Shown piece by piece: positions 1-8,401 of a DNA stretch of 31,698 nucleotides (position 1 is its first letter; the number at the start of each line of letters is the position of its first letter). Source of the DNA: an uncultured Lachnospiraceae bacterium. Lineage in GTDB: Bacteria > Bacillota > Clostridia > Lachnospirales > Lachnospiraceae. The notes beneath the pieces are model-generated. The model made no database searches, had not been told where the DNA came from, and worked only from the letters and a program-made list of their open reading frames with translations. A program made the position numbers and the translations under genes. The stretch covers positions 1 through 31,698 of the forward strand of contig CAKRMH010000025.1 of assembly GCA_934364805.1 (NCBI GenBank), written 5' to 3'.

Positions 1-476
1 AAATGACAGCACACTATCTTACCTTGCAGGAAGAAGAAGTTAAAGAAATCTATTCCGATATGATTTTAAGTCCAGAATCAAAGATTGCGGGGCTTCGTGC
101 AAAGGAGATCAAGGGAAAACTTGATGATTTATTTCATGGCAAGACCGAAGCTGAGATTGATAATGTAATCACGGATTTAGCAAAGACAATGAGCTTTAAT
201 CCTTTGCCTACAGGAGTATGCTTGTACGATTTTAGACGAGGTAATTGCACTGATGGAGATGGCTGCTTCTTTTATAACTGCCCTAACTACATCACAGAAG
301 TTCAGTTCTATCCAATCTTGAAGGATGAATTGGATTTACTTGAAAAGGAAATGGCAAGGTTAAAGGAACTTGGTCACGAACGAGAATGGCAGAAACAGTA
401 CATTAAGTACAAGTATCTGAAACCGTTGGTAGAAAGTCTGGAGGTGCAGTTAAATGGCAAAGAAAGTGTCGGATAG
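1..476 (+). CDS. tnpB: Tn554-type transposase B, C-terminal part (site-specific recombinase)
   Basis: The visible 157 residues resemble the tail of TnpB-type tyrosine recombinases of Tn554-family elements, which act with TnpA and TnpC to move the transposon without a classic transposase. The first in-frame ATG is at position 3, but the gene almost certainly continues to the left, because the catalytic recombinase domain is missing. The support is the cysteine cluster around residues 73-93 (GVCLYDF, NCTDGDGC, YNCPNY), a likely zinc-binding motif near the end of this family, followed by a charged helical tail. The next gene starts inside the last 23 bases, as expected for the coupled tnpB-tnpC pair. 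The family call is by pattern recognition, so the exact element is unknown. Confidence 0.72.
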   Translation, partial: MTAHYLTLQEEEVKEIYSDMILSPESKIAGLRAKEIKGKLDDLFHGKTEAEIDNVITDLAKTMSFNPLPTGVCLYDFRRGNCTDGDGCFFYNCPNYITEVQFYPILKDELDLLEKEMARLKELGHEREWQKQYIKYKYLKPLVESLEVQLNGKESVG

Positions 477-849
477 TCAGGTTGCAGGCATTAAGGCTCA
501 TGCAGAGGCTAAGAATAAAGAAACCATTGATAAGGTCAACAAGGCTATAGATAAGCTTAAAAGAAAAAACAAACCTATTAACTTTGAAACTGTCTGTAAA
601 GAGGCAGGCGTATCAAGAGCAACACTTTACAACAATGCACAGCTTAAGGAACGTATTTTAAGTCTTAGAGCAATCTCAAAGTCAAGTCCTTTAGATGATG
701 TGGTTGCTGTTAAAAAGGATAAAATACAGCTCAAGGATGATAAGATAGTATCTCTCAGAGAGCAGGTTAAAAAGTTAGAGGATGACAAAAAGAAACTGAT
801 TGTTCAGTTAGTCGATTATGAGGAACTAAAATCTGAGAAAGGATGCTGA
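454..849 (+). CDS. tnpC: TnpC-like DUF6262 protein, probably with a frameshifted C-terminus
   Basis: This 131-residue protein matches the small third protein of Tn554-type transposons (DUF6262), an accessory DNA-binding factor. It has a lysine-rich N-terminus, a helix-turn-helix-like stretch at about residues 43-66 (FETVCKEAGVSRATLYN), and a C-terminal coiled coil rich in Lys, Glu and Asp (residues 85-128). Its start lies inside tnpB, which implies translational coupling. The frame ends at TGA 847-849. One base later, another frame continues smoothly from about 842 to TAA 932-934 and encodes a similarly charged tail (DADLSEKHLNELIKLGVF onward). A single extra A in the run near 838-840 would explain this. 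Either the gene is a recent frameshift mutant or the short form is normal; comparison with intact copies would decide. Confidence 0.68.
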   Translation: MAKKVSDSQVAGIKAHAEAKNKETIDKVNKAIDKLKRKNKPINFETVCKEAGVSRATLYNNAQLKERILSLRAISKSSPLDDVVAVKKDKIQLKDDKIVSLREQVKKLEDDKKKLIVQLVDYEELKSEKGC

Positions 850-951
850 TCTTTCAGAAAAGCATCTCAATGAATTGATTAAGTTAGGTGTGTTCATCTC
901 AATGACCTGTCAAGAGTTGTTGGATGAAAAATAATTTTAGGAAAGGAGAAC

Positions 952-1031
952 GTAGTAGACAGTATTTTATGTAAAGGAAGTGATAAATGTTTATTTTACA
1001 ATACTTTCATACATACGATACAGTCTGCTAC
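952..1031. repeat. 80-bp imperfect palindrome at the transposon/chromosome boundary
   Basis: The arms 952-971 and 1012-1031 are inverted repeats matching at 16 of 20 positions. The inner 40 bases continue as a weaker, AT-rich inverted match. The palindrome lies between the last transposon gene and the GH113 start codon, so it is a candidate recombination end or attachment region of the Tn554-like element. A tiny ORF (ATG 987 to TAA 1032-1034, 15 codons) with an AAAGGAAG ribosome-binding-like sequence lies inside it; I do not claim that it is translated. The stretch 850-1043 otherwise holds only the out-of-frame tail of tnpC. Confidence 0.5.
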
Positions 1032-1043
1032 TAAAAATAATAT

Positions 1044-1973
1044 ATGAAATATATTAAAGGAATTACATTTGCACCATTTGCATCCAGAGGGGAATTCGAT
1101 AAGCCGGAGACAAAGGAGAGCCTGCGCGTGATGAAAGAACAGACTCATGCGGATACCGTGATCTTTGTGCCATGTGGATTGCAGGAGACGGCACATTCCG
1201 AGGAAATCTCGTTTGATCATAAGCGGAACGTGACCGATGAAGAACTTGAGAAGATGATCGCTTATGCCAGAGAACTTGGACTCAGGGTAATCTTAAAGCC
1301 CACGGTCAACTGCGTAAACGGAACATGGAGAGCACATATCAGCTTTTTTGATCTGGATGTTCCATGTGAGCCAAAATGGGGTAACTGGTTTGCGTCTTAC
1401 ACCAGATTTCAGCTGCATTATGCGAAGATTGCGGAACGCACCGGCTGTGAAATGTTTATTGCCGGCTGTGAGATGGTTATGTCAGAGCACCGCGAAAAAG
1501 AATGGCGTAAACTGATCGCAGATATCCGTGGTGCATATTCAGGTCTGATAAGCTATAATACAGATAAGTATCAGGAAAACCAGATCACATGGTGGGATGC
1601 AGTCGATGTGATTTCATCCAGCGGATATTATCCGATTGATGACTGGGACAATCAGCTTGACCGGATCGAAAAAGTAGTAAAACAGTTCCATAAGCCGTTT
1701 TTCTTTGCGGAAGCCGGCTGTATGGCAACGGAGGGCTCCAACCTTGTGCCGAACAACTGGGAAGTAAAGGGTGGCATCGATCTGGAAGGACAGGCAGCGT
1801 GGTATCAGGCGATGACGGAAGCAATCAGCCGCCGCGACTGGGTGGATGGAATGGCAGTCTGGTCCTGGGACGGACAGCTCTATTCGGAAGAAGAAGCAAG
1901 AAAGCACCGCTATTATGAGATCTATCGGAAACCGGCAGAAGATGTGATCCGGAAGTTTTATGATCAGGTATAG
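1044..1973 (+). CDS. GH113 family beta-mannan-active glycoside hydrolase
   Basis: This is a 309-residue single-domain TIM-barrel enzyme of glycoside hydrolase family 113, whose members cleave beta-1,4-mannosidic bonds in mannan or manno-oligosaccharides. The motif around E143 (FIAGCEMVMSEH) fits the acid/base and the one around E223 (PFFFAEAGC) fits the nucleophile. Their 80-residue spacing equals that of the Alicyclobacillus mannanase (E151/E231). A late aromatic motif, MAVWSWDGQLY, also fits. There is no signal peptide, so it probably acts on imported oligosaccharides in the cytoplasm. A gut Roseburia GH113 is known to release mannose from oligomannoside ends, but specificity here is unproven. 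The start codon is preceded by an A/T-only stretch with no Shine-Dalgarno sequence, and the mobile-element palindrome ends 12 bases upstream. The insertion may therefore have replaced the native promoter and ribosome binding site. Confidence 0.82.
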   Translation: MKYIKGITFAPFASRGEFDKPETKESLRVMKEQTHADTVIFVPCGLQETAHSEEISFDHKRNVTDEELEKMIAYARELGLRVILKPTVNCVNGTWRAHISFFDLDVPCEPKWGNWFASYTRFQLHYAKIAERTGCEMFIAGCEMVMSEHREKEWRKLIADIRGAYSGLISYNTDKYQENQITWWDAVDVISSSGYYPIDDWDNQLDRIEKVVKQFHKPFFFAEAGCMATEGSNLVPNNWEVKGGIDLEGQAAWYQAMTEAISRRDWVDGMAVWSWDGQLYSEEEARKHRYYEIYRKPAEDVIRKFYDQV

Positions 1974-2025
1974 GAGAAATAAGGTGAAAATATAAAAAGT
2001 AAAAGGCACACATAAGGGAGTTTAT

Positions 2026-2985
2026 GTGGAGAAAGTGGGAAAAAGGGTTATGAAGACAATTATGATTCTGATAGCGATTTTAGCTGCTTTTCTGGTGGTC
2101 TCATTTATACGGCATAAAATCTGTCTGGAAAAGGAAAAGAATCTGCGGACTCCGTTGGGAGAACTGGTAGAAGTTGATGGTCACAACATGAGCGTATATG
2201 CAGAAGGCGAGGGAAAACATACGCTGGTGTTTTTATCGGGAGGTGGAACCTGCTCGCCGATTTTGGATTTTAAATCCTTATATTCCTTACTCAGCGATGA
2301 TTATCGGATTGTGGTAGTAGAAAAATTTGGATATGGGTTCAGTGATGTTGTGGATTGTGACCGGGATATTGATACCATTTTAAGACAGACCAGAACAGCA
2401 CTTCAGAAAGCCGGAATCGATGGCCCATATGTCCTTTGCCCACATTCGATGTCGGGAATCGAGGCGTTATATTGGGCACAGCAGTATCCAGAAGAAGTAG
2501 AGGCAATCATCGGACTGGATATGGCAGTTCCAGAATATTATGCGGAAATGAAGATCAGTATGCCTGTGATGAAATTGGGACAATACAGTGCTGCGCTTGG
2601 TATTACACGATGGATTCCATGCGTTTCAGAAGGTGCTGCAGTGAAAGCCGGAACATTAACAGAGGAAGAAAAAGCCATATACCGAGCTGTTTTCTATAAT
2701 CGGACAGCAACTGTGACGATGATCAGCGAAACAGAAGAAATAAAAAAGAATGCCGAAATTGTAAAAGAAAATGGTGTTCCACAGGTTCCGATGCTGTTAT
2801 TTCTTTCGGATGGATCCGGCGGCACAGGTTTTGATGAGGAGATATGGAGAAGTATTCCAAAGGAATATATTTCAGGTCTGGATAAGGCCAGCTATATAGA
2901 ACTCGACTGTCCGCATTATGTGCAGGATTATAAATATGACGAGATCAGTAAAGAAATCAGCAATTTTATAGGGGACACAGAGTGA
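2026..2985 (+). CDS. Membrane-anchored alpha/beta hydrolase
   Basis: This 319-residue protein has an N-terminal hydrophobic helix (about residues 10-27, IMILIAILAAFLVVSF) and an alpha/beta-hydrolase fold. The likely triad is S141 in the nucleophile elbow PHSMSG, an acid near D262 (FLSDGSGG), and H297 (CPHYVQ). The elbow replaces both usual glycines of GHSxGG with Pro and Ser, which is tolerated in some esterase-like members. GTG at 2026 is favoured as start because AAGGGAG sits 5 bases upstream; ATG 2050 is an alternative that still keeps the membrane helix. The catalytic domain would face outside if the helix is an uncleaved anchor. The substrate cannot be told from sequence. It follows GH113 by 52 bp and precedes the LacI gene by 48 bp. 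Confidence 0.75.
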   Translation: MEKVGKRVMKTIMILIAILAAFLVVSFIRHKICLEKEKNLRTPLGELVEVDGHNMSVYAEGEGKHTLVFLSGGGTCSPILDFKSLYSLLSDDYRIVVVEKFGYGFSDVVDCDRDIDTILRQTRTALQKAGIDGPYVLCPHSMSGIEALYWAQQYPEEVEAIIGLDMAVPEYYAEMKISMPVMKLGQYSAALGITRWIPCVSEGAAVKAGTLTEEEKAIYRAVFYNRTATVTMISETEEIKKNAEIVKENGVPQVPMLLFLSDGSGGTGFDEEIWRSIPKEYISGLDKASYIELDCPHYVQDYKYDEISKEISNFIGDTE

Positions 2986-3033
2986 CAGCATAGCAATGAT
3001 TTGGGGTGGAACAGGAAGAAAGAGGTTTAGCGC

Positions 3034-4068
3034 ATGGTTCGAATCAAAGATGTAGCGGAAGCGGTCGGCGTGAGCACGGCCACCGTTTCCAACGTGATCA
3101 ATGGAAAAGAGCAGAGGGTTTCAAAGGAAGTGCGGGAGAAAATCCAGACGGCGTTAGACGAGATGGGGTATGTCAGAAACCGTTCTGCCATGATGCTAGC
3201 GCAGACGTCCTCGAATATGATCGGGCTTGTGATCCCGCATAAGCCGGGCGTTAAGATTGTGCTCGAGGACCCTTATTACAGTGCATTTTTGGGCAATCTG
3301 GAGTATGAGATCCGGGAGCATGACTGCTATATGTATCTGATTGCGCAACAGACGGAGGAAGAGATCATCCGTCAGGCAATCGCATGGAATCTGGAAGGAC
3401 TTATTGTATGCAATATGTCGGAGGAAGAACTGAAAAGTCTGAACCAGAAATATCGCAGAGGAATCGTTTCCATAGACTCGTATCTACAGAATCAGCCGGA
3501 TTTTATCAACATTTCAACGGACGATTTTGGCGGCGGATATCAGATGGGACAATATCTGATATCCCAGGGGCATACAAAGATCGCCATGCTTGCGGACAAC
3601 GACGTAACCGTCGATCATCACAGATGGATGGGACTTATGCAGGCAATGACAGAAGCGGGGCTTTCCCTGTCGGAGCAGGACCACTTTATCTTTTCTTCCA
3701 GTGAGCCGGTGCGAGAGCTTCAGATGGAGCAGTTTCTTCCGAAACTGAGGGAGTACACGGCGTTATTTGTGGCATCGGATTTTTATGCGCTTGAGGTCAG
3801 TTCCTTTTTACAGAGTAAGGGAATCCGTGTGCCGGAGGACATTTCCATAGCCGGATTTGATGATCTGATCTATGCGCGGCTTGCACGGCCGAAGCTTACG
3901 ACGATGAGCCAGAATATCGCAAAGAAAGCCAGGATGGCGGTCGAGGCGCTTTTATATCTGCAGGATGCCCGGAAAAATAAAAAACCGATAGATATTTCAG
4001 AAGAGCGCTGGAGACTTCCGGTCCGGCTTGTAGAACGGGAATCGGTAAAAAAACTTGACAATATATAA
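3034..4068 (+). CDS. LacI-family transcriptional regulator
   Basis: This 344-residue repressor has a LacI helix-turn-helix and hinge at residues 1-58 (MVRIKDVAEAVGVSTATVSN, then INGKEQRVS) followed by a periplasmic-binding-protein-like sugar-sensing domain to the C-terminus. It includes typical blocks such as FDDLIYARLARPKLTTM. AGAGG lies 8 bases before the ATG. It is placed directly ahead of two GH13 alpha-glucosidases, and two near-identical palindromic sites (4115-4130 and 4171-4184) flank their promoter, so it most likely represses that operon and is released by an alpha-glucoside or a derived sugar. The effector is not predictable. Its length is normal for the family and no defect is seen. 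Confidence 0.92.
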   Translation: MVRIKDVAEAVGVSTATVSNVINGKEQRVSKEVREKIQTALDEMGYVRNRSAMMLAQTSSNMIGLVIPHKPGVKIVLEDPYYSAFLGNLEYEIREHDCYMYLIAQQTEEEIIRQAIAWNLEGLIVCNMSEEELKSLNQKYRRGIVSIDSYLQNQPDFINISTDDFGGGYQMGQYLISQGHTKIAMLADNDVTVDHHRWMGLMQAMTEAGLSLSEQDHFIFSSSEPVRELQMEQFLPKLREYTALFVASDFYALEVSSFLQSKGIRVPEDISIAGFDDLIYARLARPKLTTMSQNIAKKARMAVEALLYLQDARKNKKPIDISEERWRLPVRLVERESVKKLDNI

Positions 4069-4072
4069 TTGT

Positions 4073-4091
4073 GTATTTTTTACAAAAATAC
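4073..4091 (+). terminator. Weak A/T-rich hairpin after the LacI gene
   Basis: An 8-bp stem GTATTTTT/AAAAATAC with a 3-base loop begins 5 bases after the LacI stop codon. It consists almost entirely of A-T pairs and has no U-tract after it, so termination would be weak at best. Confidence 0.25.
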
Positions 4092-4114
4092 AGGCGCACT
4101 TTATGCACTTTCAT

Positions 4115-4186
4115 GGTTATGCGCTTAACCTTTGACTTTTGCAGGCACAGTATGCTAATTTCAAGAGGAAGGTTATGCGATTAATG
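4115..4186 (+). promoter_or_regulatory. GH13 operon promoter with two LacI-type operators
   Basis: Operator 1, GGTTATGCGCTTAACC (4115-4130), is a 14-of-16 palindrome with the central CG typical of LacI-family sites. Operator 2 (4171-4184, GGTTATGCGATTAA) matches its first 14 bases at 13 positions. Between them are a -35-like TTGACT (4132-4137) and, after 16 bases, GCTAAT (4154-4159). One operator thus abuts the -35 and the other lies over the start region, an arrangement that suits repression by a bound or looped dimer pair. Centres are about 56 bp apart. The rest of the 208-bp gap is leader sequence with no recognisable riboswitch. Confidence 0.62.
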
Positions 4187-4276
4187 TAAAGAGAATGCCA
4201 GGGGTTGTGAAAGGAAACGGACACCCCGGCAGAAGAGAATCAACAATAAAAAATAATCAGAAAGGCAGGAATCATA

Positions 4277-5950
4277 ATGAAAAAAGCATGGTGGAAGGAA
4301 GCAGTTGTATATCAGATCTATCCAAGAAGTTTTATGGACTCAAACGGAGATGGAATCGGAGATCTGAACGGTATCACAGAGAAACTTGATTATTTAAAGG
4401 AGCTTGGAATCGATGTCATCTGGCTGTCACCGGTTTATCAGTCGCCGAATGATGACAACGGATATGATATCAGCGATTATCAGGCGATCATGACAGAATT
4501 TGGAACGATGGAAGATTATGACCGGATGCTCGCCCGTGCGCATGAGCTTGGGATCAAGATCATGATGGATCTTGTGGTAAACCATACGTCCGATGAACAT
4601 GCATGGTTTGTAGAGAGCCGTAAGAGCGTGGATAATCCATACCGTGATTTTTATATCTGGAGAAAAGGCAAAGAAGACGGAAAGGAGCCAAATAACTGGG
4701 GATCGTGCTTCAGCGGTTCTGCATGGAAATACGATGAACAGACCGATATGTATTTCCTGCATCTTTTCTCTAAAAAACAGCCGGATTTAAACTGGGATAA
4801 TCCAAAGGTCCGCGATCATGTATTTGATATGATGAACTGGTGGTGCGAAAAGGGAATCGACGGATTCCGTATGGATGTTATCAGCCTGATCTCCAAACCG
4901 GAAGGACTTCCGGATGGAATTCCGGGAGAAAACGGATATGCGGACAGTGGATGCGCCAATGGACCTCATGTCCATGAATATCTGCAGGAAATGAACCGGA
5001 AGGTGCTCTCAAAATACGACCTGATCACCGTTGGTGAGGCAGCAGGTGTTACACTCGAAGAAGCAAAGAAGTATGCCAATGCCGACGGCAGTGAGCTTAA
5101 CATGGTATTCCAGTTTGAACATGTCAGCGGAAGCGAACATGAGAAAACCCATTACGGAAAATGGGACGGACATAAGATGCCGCTTCCAGAGTGGAAAGCG
5201 AACTTATCCAAATGGCAGACCGGGCTTTCCCATGAGGCATGGAACAGTCTGTATCTGTCCAACCATGATCAGCCGCGTTCCGTATCCAGATACGGAAACG
5301 ACAGTGAGGAATATCGTGAACGTTCCGCAAAACTGCTTGCAACCTGTCTTCACATGATGCAGGGAACACCGTATGTATACCAGGGGGAAGAGCTTGGAAT
5401 GTGCAATGCATATTTTGACAAGCTCGAGGATTACCGTGATATTGAAAGTATCAATGCATACCATGAACTTACAGAGCAATGCGGGGTATCCCATGAGGAA
5501 ATGATGGGATATCTCAAACGTATCAGCAGGGATAATGCAAGAACCCCGATGCAGTGGGATGACAGCAAAAACGCAGGATTTACAACGGGCACACCGTGGC
5601 TCAAAGTAAATTCCAATTACCCTGAGGTAAATGCCAAAGCGCAGGTCAATGACCCGGATTCCGTATTTTCATACTATAAAAAACTGATCCGCCTGCGTCA
5701 TGAGAATGAGATCATTGTATACGGGGATTATGAGCTGCTTGAAGCAGAGAGCGAAGAGACTTTTATCTATAAGAGAACTTATGAAAATGAACATTTAATG
5801 GTACTCTGCAACTTCACGGATCATGAGGTATCGGTTACGGATGCTGTTATGGAACAGATTCCGGATGGAGCAGAAAAACTGATTGCAAACTATGCAGATG
5901 ATATGGGACAGACATTGCGCCCATATGAGGCGAAGGTATACCGTTATTAG
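4277..5950 (+). CDS. GH13_31-type oligo-1,6-glucosidase (alpha-1,6 predicted)
   Basis: This is a 557-residue cytoplasmic alpha-glucosidase of the oligo-1,6-glucosidase/maltase group. Conserved regions appear in order: DLVVNHTSDEH (98-108), GFRMDV with nucleophile D200 (196-201), VGEA with acid/base E254, and SNHDQPR with D331. These positions nearly equal those of the Bacillus oligo-1,6-glucosidase (D199, E255, D329). The residue after the nucleophile is Val201, which in characterised members marks preference for alpha-1,6 bonds, so isomalto-oligosaccharides or panose are likely substrates. There is no signal peptide. It is first in an operon with a second GH13, whose ribosome binding site overlaps this stop codon, and is controlled by the upstream LacI operators. 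Confidence 0.88.
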   Translation: MKKAWWKEAVVYQIYPRSFMDSNGDGIGDLNGITEKLDYLKELGIDVIWLSPVYQSPNDDNGYDISDYQAIMTEFGTMEDYDRMLARAHELGIKIMMDLVVNHTSDEHAWFVESRKSVDNPYRDFYIWRKGKEDGKEPNNWGSCFSGSAWKYDEQTDMYFLHLFSKKQPDLNWDNPKVRDHVFDMMNWWCEKGIDGFRMDVISLISKPEGLPDGIPGENGYADSGCANGPHVHEYLQEMNRKVLSKYDLITVGEAAGVTLEEAKKYANADGSELNMVFQFEHVSGSEHEKTHYGKWDGHKMPLPEWKANLSKWQTGLSHEAWNSLYLSNHDQPRSVSRYGNDSEEYRERSAKLLATCLHMMQGTPYVYQGEELGMCNAYFDKLEDYRDIESINAYHELTEQCGVSHEEMMGYLKRISRDNARTPMQWDDSKNAGFTTGTPWLKVNSNYPEVNAKAQVNDPDSVFSYYKKLIRLRHENEIIVYGDYELLEAESEETFIYKRTYENEHLMVLCNFTDHEVSVTDAVMEQIPDGAEKLIANYADDMGQTLRPYEAKVYRY

Positions 5951-5960
5951 GAGGCAGCAC

Positions 5961-7640
5961 ATGAAGCAGAAATGGTGGATGGGAAAAGTTGCTTATCAGA
6001 TCTGGCCGAAAAGCTTTGCCGATGCCAACGGAGACGGCATCGGTGATCTCGAGGGCATTATTGGAAAACTGGATTATTTAAAAGATCTTGGGGTGGATAT
6101 TATCTGGATTTCACCAGTTTACCGTTCTCCACTCGTAGATCAGGGATATGATATATCCGATTATTATGACATCAATCCGGTGTTTGGGGATCTGGAAACC
6201 ATGGACCGTCTGATCGCGGAAGCGAAAAAACGTGATATGTATATCATAATGGATTTAGTTGTGAATCACTGCTCAGATGAACATGAGTGGTTCCAGAAAG
6301 CGATGAAGGATCCTGACGGAGAATATGGAAAGTATTTTTATATTGCGGAGAAAAAAGACGGAAAGCTGCCATGCAACTGGAGATCGTATTTCGGAGGCAG
6401 TGTATGGGAGCCTATCCCTGGCACGGACAAATATTATCTGCATTCCTTCCACCGCAAACAGCCGGATCTGAACTGGGAAAACCCGAAACTCAGACAGGAA
6501 ATCTATAAAATGATGAACTGGTGGCTGGATCGTGGAATTGCGGGATTCCGTATTGATGCGATCATCAACATCAAAAAGAAACTGCCATTTCAGGATTATG
6601 AACCGGACAGAGACGACGGACTTGTTTATATCGGACGGATGTTAGAAGAGGCAGAAGGTGTTGGGGAATTTCTTGAAGAGATGAAACATGAGACTTTTGA
6701 AAAATACGATGCATTTACCGTAGGAGAAGTATTCAACGATAAGGCATCAGAGCTTCGGGAATTTATTGGAGAGAACGGACATTTTTCATCGAAATTTGAT
6801 TTTGCACCGGAAATGTGTGGAAAACATGGCGGCTGGTATGAGCATGAAACAGTTACCGCAGAGATGTATAAAAATGCGGTTTTTGACAGTCAGATGACCA
6901 CAGGAGAGATCGGTTTTTTGTCCAATATCATTGAAAATCACGATGAACCACGCGGGGTAAGTCGTTTTATTCCGGCAGAAGATCTGTCGGATACAAGTAA
7001 GAAAGCACTGGCATGTGCATATTTCTTTCTGCGCGGCATACCATTCATCTATCAGGGACAGGAAATTGGAATGGAAAACTGTGATTTTCCGGACATTTCG
7101 GACTATGATGACATTGGCACGCAGGATGAATACCGTGTATGTCTGGATGCAGGCTGCACAAAGGAGGAGGCACTTAACCTGGCTCACACATTCAGCCGTG
7201 ACAACGCCCGCACTCCGGTTCAGTGGAGCGACGAAGAGAATGCGGGATTCTCTTCGCACACACCATGGATCATGGTGAATCCGGATTATCCGCAGATCAA
7301 TCTGAAAAGTCAGCTTCATGACCCGGATTCGATATATGCATTTTATAAGAAAATGACTGCACTGTACAAAGATCCGCAGTATCACGATACGCTGACATTT
7401 GGAAGATTTCTCCCATTTGAACGTGACCGGAAGAACCTGATTGCATACGTTCGGCAGAACAATGATCAGACAGTTCTTGTGATTGTGAATTTCCAGAAAG
7501 AGCCGCAGACGGTTACACTTCCGTCAGAAGATCAGAATGCAGAGTGGAAAATCCTTCTGAATAACACCGGGATTGTGGATCGAAACGGAGATCAGATCAC
7601 ACTCTGTGGATATCAGGCTCTTGTAGTAACGTGTGATTAA
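5961..7640 (+). CDS. GH13_31-type alpha-glucosidase (alpha-1,4 predicted)
   Basis: This 559-residue paralogue of the preceding gene has the same conserved regions: DLVVNHCSDEH (98-108), GFRIDAI with nucleophile D199, VGEV with acid/base E256 and IENHDEPR with D328. It has Ala200 after the nucleophile instead of Val, a change associated with alpha-1,4 (maltase-type) specificity in this subfamily. The two enzymes together could cover both linkages of starch-derived oligosaccharides. ATG 5961 is chosen over an upstream in-frame ATG at 5883 because AGGAGG (5949-5954) sits 6 bases before it and the homologous proteins begin with the same WW-GKVAYQIWPKSF block. Its 3' end overlaps the convergent TauE gene by 4 bp. 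Confidence 0.87.
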   Translation: MKQKWWMGKVAYQIWPKSFADANGDGIGDLEGIIGKLDYLKDLGVDIIWISPVYRSPLVDQGYDISDYYDINPVFGDLETMDRLIAEAKKRDMYIIMDLVVNHCSDEHEWFQKAMKDPDGEYGKYFYIAEKKDGKLPCNWRSYFGGSVWEPIPGTDKYYLHSFHRKQPDLNWENPKLRQEIYKMMNWWLDRGIAGFRIDAIINIKKKLPFQDYEPDRDDGLVYIGRMLEEAEGVGEFLEEMKHETFEKYDAFTVGEVFNDKASELREFIGENGHFSSKFDFAPEMCGKHGGWYEHETVTAEMYKNAVFDSQMTTGEIGFLSNIIENHDEPRGVSRFIPAEDLSDTSKKALACAYFFLRGIPFIYQGQEIGMENCDFPDISDYDDIGTQDEYRVCLDAGCTKEEALNLAHTFSRDNARTPVQWSDEENAGFSSHTPWIMVNPDYPQINLKSQLHDPDSIYAFYKKMTALYKDPQYHDTLTFGRFLPFERDRKNLIAYVRQNNDQTVLVIVNFQKEPQTVTLPSEDQNAEWKILLNNTGIVDRNGDQITLCGYQALVVTCD

Positions 7641-8401
7641 ACAAACAAAACGACGATGCCAAGTACGAGCAGAACGACACCGGTTACACGGTTTAATGTT
7701 TTGGCAGATGCTTTATTGGCGATCACAGCAGCGATGCGGGCCCAGAGCAGTGTGCTTGCCACACAGAACAGAAGCGCCCAGAAATCTGGAATACCACCAA
7801 GGATAAAGTGGCTTGCAGATCCGGTAAAAGCCGTGAAAGCCATAATAAATACGCTGGTACCGACCGCAGTTTTTAACTCATATCCAAGAACCGAGGTCAG
7901 AACAAGAAGCATCATCATGCCTCCACCTGCACCGATAAAACCGCAGATGAAACCGATCAGTACACCACAGAGGATGGAACGGACCGCCTTTTGTTTTGGT
8001 GAGGCATTGGTAAAGGAGGCTTTTGGTGCCATGACCGGTCTGACAAGGAATTTGATTCCGAGCAGCATGGTCATAAACACTGAAAAATTCCCCATAGTCG
8101 TGCCTGGCACAAGGCTCGACACATAACTTCCTACCATGGTAAAGCATAAAACGGAAATAAGCATAATAATTCCGTTTTTGATATCAAGGTTTTTATTTTT
8201 TCCATAAGTATAGGCAGATATTGCGCTGGCGAGAACATCACTGGCCAGTGCAATCCCGACTGCCATATAAGGGTCCATATCTAAAAAAGTGATGAGAACC
8301 GGACTGATGACAGCGGCAGCGCTCATCCCTGCAAATCCAGTACCAAGTCCTGCGCCAATTCCGGCGATAAAACATATCACAAATTTTATAAAAAGTTCCA
8401 T
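7637..8401 (-). CDS. TauE/SafE-family membrane permease
   Basis: This 254-residue polytopic membrane protein has about eight hydrophobic helices and glycine-rich loops (GIGAGLGTGFAGMS near the N-terminus, GFICGFIGAGGGMMM in the middle). They form the internal repeat typical of TauE/SafE (DUF81) transporters, a family tied to export or uptake of sulfite, sulfonates or other small organic anions. The substrate is not predictable. Its start overlaps the upstream MarR gene by 16 bp, so the two are translationally coupled and MarR likely controls this transporter. No other sulfur or sulfonate gene is nearby. Confidence 0.85.
   Translation of the reverse strand: MELFIKFVICFIAGIGAGLGTGFAGMSAAAVISPVLITFLDMDPYMAVGIALASDVLASAISAYTYGKNKNLDIKNGIIMLISVLCFTMVGSYVSSLVPGTTMGNFSVFMTMLLGIKFLVRPVMAPKASFTNASPKQKAVRSILCGVLIGFICGFIGAGGGMMMLLVLTSVLGYELKTAVGTSVFIMAFTAFTGSASHFILGGIPDFWALLFCVASTLLWARIAAVIANKASAKTLNRVTGVVLLVLGIVVLFV

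Noticed and set aside
4195..4389. 64-codon frame ahead of and overlapping the first GH13
   Set aside because: It is in another frame and runs into the well-supported GH13 start; no ribosome binding site or family pattern.
6786..7385. 199-codon open frame on the minus strand
   Set aside because: It lies wholly opposite the second GH13 gene, is rich in Cys, Ile and Arg with no domain-like pattern, and has no ribosome binding site.
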